Shown: positions 36,574 to 45,542 of the stretch, piece by piece
How positions within the stretch are numbered: the first letter of the stretch is position 1
Layout: each line of letters opens with the position of its first letter
From: Favolaschia claudopus
Taxonomy: Eukaryota; Basidiomycota; Agaricomycetes; Agaricales; Mycenaceae
Direction of reading: 5' to 3'
NCBI GenBank assembly: GCA_037176885.1
Contig: JAWWNJ010000039.1
Location: forward strand, 1,632,843 to 1,696,842
Length of the DNA: 64,000 bases
Made by a program: the position numbers and the translations under genes
Notes under the pieces: generated by a model
The model's database searches: none
The model's input: the letters and a program-made list of their open reading frames with translations, nothing else
What the model was told of the DNA's origin: nothing

Positions 36574-38434
36574 ATGTCGCCCGCCCCGTCCAACTCGTCT
36601 GCCCCGCCCCGTCTCACCGCCAAGCAGAAAGCCAAGGGCCGCCTGGTGCAACGTCGCCGGGTGGAAAGCGAAGAGGAACACCCCGAGGACGCCGCCTCTG
36701 TCGACGAGGACCACCACCGCCGACAAATCCCGCCGCCTCTCTTGGAGGAGGCCAACAAGCAAGCGGATGGGTTGCTTGCCCACCAACTCCATGAACAAGA
36801 GCTGGAGTACTTGGACGAGATAAAGACCCTCAACAAGCTCATCAAGGATAGGAAGGCACTTCGTCGACGACTGGAGACTGGCAAGGCCGACAACAACGAC
36901 CGCGTCCAGGCCACCGACGTTATCCGCGGGGTCACTCCGGACAAGGCGGACGTGCCGGACGAGTCGATGCACTCCAGCGATCATAGTACGGTGCCGGAGG
37001 GTATGGAGGAGGTTGTAGAGGATGAGGAAGTGGCGAAGAAGGCGGGAGGAAAGCGGGGACGGAAGACGGAGGAGACGGAGGAGCGTCCTCGCAAGAAGAT
37101 GAGGCCGGAGGAGATCGAGTGGGAGGAGAGGAAGCCGGGTGAGTCTTCGTCCGGGTATTGACATTGACGACTAACTTCCAATAGCATGCAAGAAATGCGT
37201 GGCGAAGGGCGTTCCATGCCTCTTCGCCAAGAACAAGAAGCAAGACGCTTGCAAGGCCTGCGCCGAGGCCCACATCAAGTGCCCGGCTTTGCCGGAGAAC
37301 GCTGCCCGCCCGCCCACTGTCAAGAAACACCGGGTGGAAGAAGCTCTCAAGGCGAAGTCGGAGGGCCGGGCGAAGCCGGAGGTCAAGAAGACCAAGACCA
37401 AGGTGGTGACGCGTGCCCCGGCTGCGACGGGTGGGCCGGACGTTACTCCAACGTCCGCTGCCCACTCGTTGGAGCTGAGGAGGGTTAGGGCGCGCGTCAC
37501 CCAATTGGAGACCTTTTGCGACTTCATGGCGGAGCGGTTCTGCAACCAGTGGGAGAAGGATATTGGGGGAGTCGTTCCACACGAGATAGTGGAGTATTTG
37601 CAGAGCAGGGGAAGGATGCCGCTGGATGAGGTGAGGGACGACGACGAGAAGGAAAAGAAGAAGGAGAAGAAGAAGGAGATGGATGACTGGCGGAAGAACG
37701 TTTCGCCAGGTCAGCCGGAGGAGGAAGAGGGAACGGACGAGGACGAAGAAGAGCAAGCTCCGGCTCCGGCCCCGACCCGTCCACCTACCCCCGGCCCATC
37801 GCACCAACCCACCACTCCCCGCACCCCGCGCACCCCTCGCACTCGCCTTGGTACGCGCGCACCGACCTCCGGTCGTTCGAGGAAGTCGGTACAATCGGTG
37901 AGCACGTTTGCCGGCCCCTACCTCATGCTCAACCAATACACGGCATTGTATCAGATGCCGCCGGAAGAGCCGGAGATCAAGCGGGAGCCGGGCGTCGAAG
38001 AGAAGGCGGAGATCGCGCTGGCGTTGGAGCGTAGTGCGGCGAGGAAGACGGAGAAGGTGGCGGATAAGAAACGGAAGGAGGAACTGGAGAAGTTGAAGGC
38101 GGAGAAGGCGGAAGCGGATAAGCGGAAGGCGGAGGAACAGGAGAGGGATAAGGAGCGGGATGAAAAGATCCAGGCGCTCCAGGTGTCGTTGGAGGAGGTG
38201 AAGAAAGAACCGGAGGAGCAAGTCGTACCTCCGGCTGAAGTGCCGGAGGGATTTATGAGGACGGTTGAACAGGGGAAAGAAGTCCTCGTCCTCATGGACT
38301 CGGATGACGAGAGGGATGGAGAGGCGGAAGAGGAAGAGACGGAAGAGGCCGGAGAGGCGGAAGTGGCCGGAGAGGCCGGGGGAAATGAAGAAGGGCCGGA
38401 TGTTGGAGGTGAACAGTCCCAGGCGGACTTGTAA
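36574..38434 (+). CDS. Antisense Zn2Cys6-like coiled-coil protein inside the chromovirus
   Basis: Two exons (36574-37138 and 37185-38434) join at a 46-base GT-AG intron with a CTAAC branch site, coding for 604 residues. The ATG sits in ACCACC context; an upstream frame start is only a TTG. Residues ~60-110 form a coiled coil. Cysteines 190, 193, 200, 211, 214 and 221 give C-x2-C-x6-C-x10-C-x2-C-x6-C, the spacing of fungal Zn2Cys6 DNA-binding domains. A Pro/Thr/Arg-rich hinge (~350-400) and a charged coiled coil (~455-530) follow. IKRE (453-456) and VKKE (527-530) match the SUMO-acceptor consensus, and VLVLMDSDDE (555-564) resembles a SUMO-interacting motif. The last ~40 residues are acidic. 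It is tail-to-tail with pol, 153 bases apart. A nuclear regulator is inferred, not shown. Confidence 0.82.
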
Positions 38435-38587
38435 ATAAAAAATGAACTTTTTGTAAATAAAATCGAATAGCGAACCGAATTGTTTTCTTGGTCCTTTTTG
38501 GTGTGAAGTAAGCCAAGTCGGATGAGCCGGGTGACGGGTGAGCCGGAGGACGGAGGAGCCGGAAGACGGGTGAACGCGTTCATCCGG

Positions 38588-41500
38588 CTACCACTCGGGT
38601 CCTGGCTTGTCGGGATATTTGACATGGAATTGCGCTAACAACTCGGGCGAATCCAAGTCATCCGCAGCAACCCATTCCGAATTGTCGCCAGTATGAGTCC
38701 AACCCTTCCACTCTACAAGATAGCGTAGAGGACAACGTCGGAATCGTCTATCGATTTTGGAGTCGAGAATAGCCGACACTTCGTAATGTTCTTCCCCATC
38801 GATCACTTCGACCGGACCGGGCGGAATATCATTTCGACCGGGGAATGGATTAGGATCGTGCGGTTCAAGTGAGGAAACATGAAAGACCGGGTGAATGCGC
38901 GAAAGAGCTTTGGGAAGTTTGATCCGGTACGACGCGCCGGAGGTCTTCTCGAGGACTTCGTAAGGACCGAAGTGCGTCTCAGAGAACTTCTCCGTAGGAC
39001 GGGTCGTGGCAATGAACTCCGTAGAGATGAAGACCTGGTCGCCCGGCTTGATGTCCGGGTCGGGAAGACGTTTCCGGTCAGCGATCTCTTTGTAACGCTC
39101 CGTAGCAATAGTGAGCTGCGTACGAAGGTATTCATGAACGGATTGAAGTTCATAAACATAGTCGCGAGCCTTGTCGACGTTGTTGCCTTCGACAGAGGTC
39201 TCGTGGAATGTAAGAGCCGGATGATAGCCCTTGTTGGCGAAGAATGGCGATATACCGGTGGAAGCGTTCGGAGCGTTGTTGAGAGCGAACTCGCCAAGAG
39301 GCAGAAGCTCGTCCCAGTCGTCCTGGTGGAACGCACAGTACATCCGAATATACTGCTCGACAGTTTGGTTCATGCGCTCCGTCTGCCCGTCCGCCTCCGG
39401 ATGGTGGCCGGACGTGAAGTGCATAGTCATGCCGAGTAGTTCGCCAAGTGCGCGGAAGAAAGCCGATACAAACTCCGTCCCGCGGTCGGAGGTGATGTGG
39501 GACGGAACTCCATGTTTCGAGAAGACGTGAATAAGAAAGAGCCGGGCGAGTTGGACGGACGTGATGTGGAAGTCGCAGGGAATGAGGATGACCTGTTTCG
39601 ACGCCCGATCAACTATAACGCAAATACAGTTGTACTCGCCAGCATAAGGAAGGTTTTCAATGAAGTCGATAGAAATAGAATGCCATGGACGGAGTGGGAC
39701 GGGAAGAGGCCGGAGGAGTCCATATGGCTTGTGCCTCGGGGCCTTGTTGCGCTTGCATTGAGTACAGGATCGGCAGTAATCCCGGACGAACGTTCGCATG
39801 CCGGGCCAGGCGTATTCGCGCCGGACGAGAGCCAAAGTTCGGTTCTGTCCAAAATGGCCGGAGAGAATGTGGTCATGCTTGTTCTGAAGAACACGTACGC
39901 GTAGGATATCGGGAGTATCACCAGAAACCTGCGGGACATAGACGCGGTTGTTGAGTAAGAGTAGACCGGTTGCGTCAAGAGTCCAGCGCGTGGTGCCGGA
40001 GGAGCCGGACGATGCGATATCGAGTCCGGCTGCTGCAGCGGGGTCGTCGGGATAATGGGATTTGATGTCGCGATGAAGTTGTTCCGTGTCCATTAGAGCT
40101 GAAGCACGAAGGCAGACATCTTCTAGGTAGGTCGCATTAAGGGACGCAGTCAACTGATCGGTAGAAAAGATGGGCCGAAAATTCTGAGGATTGACTTTAC
40201 TGAAGGCCGTATCCCCCTCTTTCGGATAGACGTCCCATCGTCTAGTTAACGCGTCCGGCTTGCCACCTAGTCGTCCCGGACGGAAGCGAATCACCATATT
40301 AAAATGGCAAAGGTATTCGGACCAGCGTACTTGGCGACGGGTGAGAGTCTTGGTCGTCGCAAAGTATTCTAGATTCTTGTGGTCCGTGACAACGTCGACA
40401 GGATGTGCGGTACCCTCGAGATAATGACGCCAATGAGTAAAGCAATCAAAAATAGCAAGGAGTTCCTTATCGTGCGTGTCGTAGTTTAATTCCGGGGGAG
40501 TGAACGTCCGGCTCCGGAATGCCACAGGATGCCATTCGCCGTCCTCTCCCTGAATAGAGAGGATGCCGGCGAGAGCATAGTCGGACGCGTCTGTCTCGAC
40601 CATGCATTCGCGACCAGGGATCCAGTGGGCTAGTATTGGCGCCGATGTGAAGGCAGCCTTGAGAGTGTCGAACGCGTGCTGACAGGCCGGACTCCAATCC
40701 CACCGGACCGCAGCCCGGGTGAGCCGGGTGAGCGGAACAGTGATGCCGGAGTAGCCATAGATGAAGCGACGGTAGAAGTTGCAAAAACCAAGGAAGGATT
40801 GAACGTCCTTCACTTTCCGGGGGACGGGCCAGTCAGTGATAGCGGAGATCTTCTCCTCCGACATGCGGAAACCGTCCGGCGACAGGATGTAGCCGAGGTA
40901 TTCGCAAGTCGTAACACCGAATTCGCACTTCGGAAGCTTGCAGTACAAGCCAGCTTTACGAAGGCGACTGAGCACTTCACGAACGTGCTCAGTATGGTTG
41001 GACGGGTCGTCGGAGTAGACCAAGATGTCGTCGAGGTAAACGACGACGTAAACGTCCAAGAGATCGGCGAAGAGGGAATTAAGGAAGCGCTGAAAGGCGG
41101 CCGGAGCATTGGATAGTCCCTCCGGCACGACTCTGAAATTATAAGAGCCATACCGGGTGCGAAAAGCGGTTTTGTACTCATCTCCCGCGGCAATCCGGAG
41201 CAAATGGTATGCGTGCCGGAGATCCAGTTTCGTATAAATTCGAGCCTTTCCCGGGGCGTCGAGAAGGTCCGCAATCAGAGGAAGCGGATAGCGGTCCTTC
41301 TTGGTGATTCGATTGAGGCCACGGTAGTCAACGCAGAGCCGGAGACTTCCGTCCTTCTTTTTAGCGAAGAGGATTGGTGCGCCATGGGAGGAACGAGCCG
41401 GAAAGATGAAATCCGACTTTAAGTTCTTGTCGATGAACTCCCGGAGCGCAGCCAACTCGGCCGGAGAAAGGGAATAGATGGGACCGACCGGAGGCTCCGC

Positions 41501-42499
41501 GCCATCGATAGTCTCGATCTTCAGATCGTAGTCTCGATGGGGCGGTAGATTGTAAGCCTCGGATTCGGAGAAGACGTCGGCGAAGTCGTGGTACTCGGGT
41601 GGAATGCCTTCGGTGCTGAAAGGCGGGCCATCCGTAGTAGCACTTCGTCCGGCAACCTCGTCCGGAGGTTCCATACGAATAGTGAACTGGGTGGTGTCTT
41701 TGTCGCGGATGATGACGCTGTATGCAGCAGCATTGATGATCGACACAAGGGGTGCGGTGAATCTAGAGCTTGTCGCCGGAGGAGACTTGTCCGGTCGATC
41801 CGACGCCGGCGGGGAGAAGGCCGGACGAACCTCAGGAGCAGAGCCGGAGGTTGGCGATGATATTATGTTGGATTGCGATTGAGACGGAGGAGCAATTGGG
41901 GTTGCCAAGTCGTCCGCCTTCTCCGTAACTGGAGGTATCGCCGGTAGAGTCGGAGCAACGTCCGAGTGTGTCGACACAGCAGAATCACCGTAAACTGGAC
42001 AGAACTTTAGTGAGGCTGAACGCCAGTCAATCGACGGATTGTAGCGGCGGAGCCAATTTAGTCCAAGAACCGAGTCGCAGGTAGAGTCTAGACGGGTAAC
42101 ATAAAATTCCATAGAATGGACATCGCCGGTTGGAAATCGAACAAGAAGCTGGATTTGCTTGTCGATGACCGAAGAGGAGCCGTCGAGATATCGCAGTTTG
42201 ACTGGCGGGACCGCATACGGAGAAAACCCATTAGATTCGCATACTCGAGCAGACACAAAACAGTGAGACGAGCCGGAGTCGATGAGTGCCCGTAAGCGGG
42301 AGTTGAATCCCGCGGCAACTCTTGTTACAACGTCCGGACGCAGGGTTAGGCCTACGTCCGAAGTGGGAGGAATACCGAAAATGCCGGGCGTAATGCCGGA
42401 CGAGGATAAATAGTCCGCGGAAAATACAGATACATCAAGATCAACATTAAAAGAGTTCGGGGAAAGAGCGGAAGCGTTGAGTGTCACCTCTGGATACAC
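38588..42499 (-). CDS. pol: Chromovirus Pol (protease, RT, RNase H, integrase, chromodomain)
   Basis: It is open for 1,303 codons from a GTG at 42499. No ATG lies nearby, and the frame is open back to the gag stop region, so Pol is made by -1 frameshifting. Numbering from that GTG: aspartic protease DSG at 74-76; RT with LDLRHAY (~425-431) and YLDD at 488-491; RNase H TDASD at 636-640. The integrase zinc-binding part ends C909-x2-C912-x2-C915. The integrase triad is D945, D1005 and E1041, with exactly 35 residues between the last two. A C-terminal chromodomain follows, with YEVSAILDSKIDRRF and YLVEWKGWTHTGDNSEWV. The length and order are those of a full Ty3 chromovirus. No stop or missing catalytic residue was seen. 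Confidence 0.95.
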   Translation of the reverse strand: MYPEVTLNASALSPNSFNVDLDVSVFSADYLSSSGITPGIFGIPPTSDVGLTLRPDVVTRVAAGFNSRLRALIDSGSSHCFVSARVCESNGFSPYAVPPVKLRYLDGSSSVIDKQIQLLVRFPTGDVHSMEFYVTRLDSTCDSVLGLNWLRRYNPSIDWRSASLKFCPVYGDSAVSTHSDVAPTLPAIPPVTEKADDLATPIAPPSQSQSNIISSPTSGSAPEVRPAFSPPASDRPDKSPPATSSRFTAPLVSIINAAAYSVIIRDKDTTQFTIRMEPPDEVAGRSATTDGPPFSTEGIPPEYHDFADVFSESEAYNLPPHRDYDLKIETIDGAEPPVGPIYSLSPAELAALREFIDKNLKSDFIFPARSSHGAPILFAKKKDGSLRLCVDYRGLNRITKKDRYPLPLIADLLDAPGKARIYTKLDLRHAYHLLRIAAGDEYKTAFRTRYGSYNFRVVPEGLSNAPAAFQRFLNSLFADLLDVYVVVYLDDILVYSDDPSNHTEHVREVLSRLRKAGLYCKLPKCEFGVTTCEYLGYILSPDGFRMSEEKISAITDWPVPRKVKDVQSFLGFCNFYRRFIYGYSGITVPLTRLTRAAVRWDWSPACQHAFDTLKAAFTSAPILAHWIPGRECMVETDASDYALAGILSIQGEDGEWHPVAFRSRTFTPPELNYDTHDKELLAIFDCFTHWRHYLEGTAHPVDVVTDHKNLEYFATTKTLTRRQVRWSEYLCHFNMVIRFRPGRLGGKPDALTRRWDVYPKEGDTAFSKVNPQNFRPIFSTDQLTASLNATYLEDVCLRASALMDTEQLHRDIKSHYPDDPAAAAGLDIASSGSSGTTRWTLDATGLLLLNNRVYVPQVSGDTPDILRVRVLQNKHDHILSGHFGQNRTLALVRREYAWPGMRTFVRDYCRSCTQCKRNKAPRHKPYGLLRPLPVPLRPWHSISIDFIENLPYAGEYNCICVIVDRASKQVILIPCDFHITSVQLARLFLIHVFSKHGVPSHITSDRGTEFVSAFFRALGELLGMTMHFTSGHHPEADGQTERMNQTVEQYIRMYCAFHQDDWDELLPLGEFALNNAPNASTGISPFFANKGYHPALTFHETSVEGNNVDKARDYVYELQSVHEYLRTQLTIATERYKEIADRKRLPDPDIKPGDQVFISTEFIATTRPTEKFSETHFGPYEVLEKTSGASYRIKLPKALSRIHPVFHVSSLEPHDPNPFPGRNDIPPGPVEVIDGEEHYEVSAILDSKIDRRFRRCPLRYLVEWKGWTHTGDNSEWVAADDLDSPELLAQFHVKYPDKPGPEW

Positions 42500-42511
42500 C
42501 TCGGAGTCAAC

Positions 42512-42559
42512 GCGGCTCGGGCCAGGTGCAGAGGGGGCCGAGCCGCTGACTATTTTTTT
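42512..42559 (-). promoter_or_regulatory. -1 ribosomal frameshift signal between gag and pol
   Basis: In the gag frame the last codons are CCA AAA AAA TAG. This gives the slippery heptamer A-AAA-AAA (42553-42559) immediately before the stop. Six bases downstream a perfect 9-bp GC-rich stem (GCGGCTCGG at 42538-42546 pairing with 42512-42520) closes a loop of about 17 bases. The -1 frame then reads IVSGSAPSAPGPSRVDSEV straight into Pol. Heptamer, spacer and stem all match known -1 frameshift sites. Confidence 0.85.
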
Positions 42560-44964
42560 GGCTCGGAGGTGTTGGCGTTAGCAGAGGCGCCAGGCGGCTG
42601 AGAAGCAGTAGCCGCCTTGCCTTGAATCGCACTCTGCCGCTTCCGACAGTCGGCAGCCTTATGTCCGGGGTTCCCGCAGAACATGCACAGATTGTTCTTC
42701 ATCCGGCGCTCACGTTCCTCCGGCTTGAGACGGCCGGAGGAGTCGAGTTTGGCGGCGTACGGCTTCTGCTTAGGCTGAGCCTGTGCGCCGTTAGCAGCCG
42801 GAGAAGCGGGAGGATGGTTTGGAGACGGATTAGGCTTGCCGGACGTAAAGGGCTTTCCCCGGCCCTTACCCTTCTGTTGTCTACCACCACCGCCGCCGCC
42901 TGCACCGGGAGAATTGCCGGGCGGATTGCCGGACGCATTCGGGGTGCCGGGCGAGCGATGAGCCGCAGGCGGATTGGTCGCGCGTTCCCAATTCTTCTCC
43001 TGCAAGCGCTGGTGATAGCGCTGGTCGATCGAACGCGAAAGGTTCTTGAGACCCTGCAGAGAAGCCGGGATGAGGCCGCGGCACAATTCGTCCTTGATGC
43101 GGGACGGAAGACCACGATAGAAGAAGCGGTGAAGGGCCGTGTCGTTATACCCCGTCAACTTTGCATGCGCATCGAACTCGACTTGATAAGTCGCGATGCG
43201 ATCCCCCGGCTTCATACTCAACTGCTCCAAATGAGCCCGCGCTTCTCCGGCCATATCGGGCGGACCGAAGTTGGTAACGAGCTCTTGGATGAACAGCTGG
43301 ATGTTGCCGTCCCAAGCCGGAAGAGGTGCTCCCTGATTGAACACATCCATCTGGAACCATTGTTGGGCGGTTCCACGCAGGTACGAACGGATGTAATTAA
43401 TTTTATCATCATCCGTCGGAAAATCCTGCGGGCGTTCGTCAATGTGAAGATAGACTTGGCCGATGAACGTAGGAAGCTTGCTCGGGTCCGAACCATCGAA
43501 GGTGTCCGGAGCTCTGAGAGCCGAGCGATTCGAACGCGGAGGAGCTGTCGCGTTGTTGGCAAGGATTGCCATGGCTTGGGAGATCTGCTGGACTGCGAGA
43601 TCAAACTGGGGATTATGCGGAGCAGGATAATAATAAGCCGGACCAGGAGGGCCGGGCGGACCAGGAGGACCACGGGGACCGGGAAATGGCGGAGGACCAA
43701 AAGGACCACCGCCGCCCCCGCCACCACCACCACCCCCACCACCTCCGCCGCCGTGCCCTCCAGCGCCACCTCCACCGGGGCCATAGCCGGGTGGGAAAGG
43801 CGCGTTGGGAATGTTGGGAGGCTGACCGCCTGGACCGGGAGGATTGCCACCAGGACCACTAGGCCCACCAGAACCGCCAGGACCGCTCGGACCACCAGGT
43901 CCAGGAGCGGGCGGAGGAGGCGGAGCCGGGGGAGCCGGAGGTGCTGGGTTCGACTGAGAAGGTGCCTGTGCTTGTTGACCAGTCGGTTGAGCCGGAGGAG
44001 CTGGTGCGACCGGGGCAACCGGAGGAACTGGAGCAACAGGAGCAGTAGGAGCGACTGTAACAACAGGAGCAGCAGTTACCGTGGTAGAAGCATCCGGAGC
44101 CGGAGGGGCGACCGGAGCTGCCGGAGCTACTGGTGCTGTTGGAGCTGCCGGGACCGTAGTGACAACAGGTGCCGGAGCATTAGGTGCTTGAACAGACGAA
44201 GTCGATTGAACAGGAGGCAATACAGGAAGTTGGGGTCCAGAGGTAGATGCCTGTGGGGCCGGGGGAACAACCGGAGGTTGGACAGCCGGAGCCACAGGTG
44301 TGAGAGGATTAGCGGGTTGTTGGCTAGGCGGAACGAACGGGAAGCTGGGTGCCGGAAGTACGGGAGGCGCAGTGTCAGGGCGCGCAGTTGGCCGAGGAAT
44401 ACGAGGGCCACCGAACTGAACCGGACCAGAGAAATCAGCCAAAGGAAGGAAAGGACCCTTAACAACCGGAGCCGGAGGAACAGCCGGAGCAGGTTGCATT
44501 GGAGGAGCGACAATCGAAGGCAAAGGAGCGAGTGCCTCAACCGATTCCGAAGATTTCAAGGAACCGGGAAGAGCAACATCTTCCGCCTGGCCGGACCACT
44601 CGTGGATAGTGGACGGAAAGGCAGAAGGCCGGATCGGTGTCGGAGAAGGGTAACTTTCTTGACTGCCCCGTCGTTCGCCATAGAAAGAAGGACCAGGGTA
44701 CTGAGGAGAATTCGAGATGACGGGAGAGACCGGACGAGCACGAAGAGCCGAGCCCTGATTCGCTCGGGAAAGTGGAGAATGAGTCCACATTACCGGAGCA
44801 TTGGGGCGAGGAATTCGAGACTCATCGAAGTGCGCGGTCCGAGAGTAGGGGTCATCTTGGTAGTAAGAACCTGGAAGATCGATTTGGATGGAGCGGGAGA
44901 ATCGGCGCGATTGGCGACGATTGTCAACCTGGGAGGTATTAACGAGGTGCGAGTAGTCGGACAT
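42550..44964 (-). CDS. gag: Chromovirus Gag
   Basis: This 804-residue structural protein starts only 34 bases inside the 5' LTR (ATG at 44964, MSDYSHLVNTSQVDNRRQSR). The first ~340 residues are Pro/Ala/Val-rich. Next is a collagen-like and glycine-rich tract (GGGGAGGHGG, then a run of about 16 Gly, then GPRGPPGPPGPPGP). The retrotransposon Gag domain follows (FIGQVYLHIDERPQDF, RGTAQQWFQMDVFNQG, FDAHAKLTGYNDTALHRFFY). A basic Gly-rich linker leads to one CCHC zinc knuckle (CMFCGNPGHKAADC) near the end. Ty3-type Gags are usually much shorter; the length comes from the disordered N-terminal half. It ends at the frameshift site. Confidence 0.93.
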   Translation of the reverse strand: MSDYSHLVNTSQVDNRRQSRRFSRSIQIDLPGSYYQDDPYSRTAHFDESRIPRPNAPVMWTHSPLSRANQGSALRARPVSPVISNSPQYPGPSFYGERRGSQESYPSPTPIRPSAFPSTIHEWSGQAEDVALPGSLKSSESVEALAPLPSIVAPPMQPAPAVPPAPVVKGPFLPLADFSGPVQFGGPRIPRPTARPDTAPPVLPAPSFPFVPPSQQPANPLTPVAPAVQPPVVPPAPQASTSGPQLPVLPPVQSTSSVQAPNAPAPVVTTVPAAPTAPVAPAAPVAPPAPDASTTVTAAPVVTVAPTAPVAPVPPVAPVAPAPPAQPTGQQAQAPSQSNPAPPAPPAPPPPPAPGPGGPSGPGGSGGPSGPGGNPPGPGGQPPNIPNAPFPPGYGPGGGGAGGHGGGGGGGGGGGGGGGGPFGPPPFPGPRGPPGPPGPPGPAYYYPAPHNPQFDLAVQQISQAMAILANNATAPPRSNRSALRAPDTFDGSDPSKLPTFIGQVYLHIDERPQDFPTDDDKINYIRSYLRGTAQQWFQMDVFNQGAPLPAWDGNIQLFIQELVTNFGPPDMAGEARAHLEQLSMKPGDRIATYQVEFDAHAKLTGYNDTALHRFFYRGLPSRIKDELCRGLIPASLQGLKNLSRSIDQRYHQRLQEKNWERATNPPAAHRSPGTPNASGNPPGNSPGAGGGGGGRQQKGKGRGKPFTSGKPNPSPNHPPASPAANGAQAQPKQKPYAAKLDSSGRLKPEERERRMKNNLCMFCGNPGHKAADCRKRQSAIQGKAATASQPPGASANANTSEPKK

Positions 44965-44998
44965 GGAAACGAAGCCAGTTAGGGTGAGTTGAAAATAC

Positions 44999-45537
44999 TG
45001 TTATATCCGTGTCGAACAAAGGGACGGAGGACGGGTGGCCGGAGGCCGGATGACGGAGATGACGGAAGAGACGGAGGACGGAGGACGGATACGGAGGACG
45101 GGTGAAGCGATACCACAGGGGGCTAAGGGTACGCCACTAACTAGACTTCCAAGAAGATAGAGGATTCTGACCACGGAGCAATGCGGAGGCAAAGCACGTT
45201 AATTTTCAACTGAAGTTACAAGACGAAGTAGATAGGTATATATACGTATTACGGAGAAAGGCCATATAAGGTAATAGTAAGTAAAGACAATAAGAGTTGT
45301 AAGCGAAAGAACAATAAAGACAATAGAGACAATAAGGGAGAAGCATACAGGCATAGATCATGGGATTGATTCGGGAACGCTCAGAAGACCTTCATTGCGA
45401 AAACCCGATGGGTGTATGCTTCGACGGATGAACCGGAGCACATAAGGACGGACAAGTAGAAGTAGGCCGGGGGCCGGATGGCCGGAGGCCGGGGGACGGA
45501 TGGCCGGACGACCGGGTGAAACTGCATGGGCGTAACA
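44999..45537 (-). repeat. 5' LTR of the chromovirus
   Basis: It is identical by eye to the 3' LTR over 539 bases. The TATATATA at 45237-45244 is about 270 bases upstream of the gag ATG and is the likely promoter of the genomic RNA. The adjacent internal sequence (GTATTTTCAACTC on the minus strand) does not match a tRNA 3' end that I recognise, so priming may be unusual or self-primed. Confidence 0.93.
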
Positions 45538-45542
45538 GAAGC

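Larger units (their letters stand above)
35847..45537 (-). mobile_element. Intact Ty3/gypsy chromovirus with antisense cargo gene
   Basis: This 9,691-base element has two 539-base LTRs (35847-36385 and 44999-45537) that are identical by eye. It is flanked by a perfect 5-bp target duplication, GAAGC, at 35842-35846 and 45538-45542. In minus-strand order it carries the 5' LTR (44999-45537), gag (44964-42550), a -1 frameshift signal, and pol with protease, RT, RNase H, integrase and chromodomain (to 38588). Then come a plus-strand gene (36574-38434), a polypurine tract, and the 3' LTR (35847-36385). All domains are open and their catalytic residues are present. It is probably active or recently so. 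The chromodomain suggests targeting to marked chromatin. Confidence 0.95.

Noticed and set aside
36932..38221. A 429-codon minus-strand frame opposite the antisense gene
   Set aside because: It is Leu/Arg-rich shadow sequence. The plus strand has the intron, the cysteine cluster and the ATG context.
42622..44982. A 786-codon plus-strand frame opposite gag
   Set aside because: It mirrors the gag codon bias (Arg/Ser runs opposite Pro/Ala codons), has no domain, and gag is clearly the coding strand.
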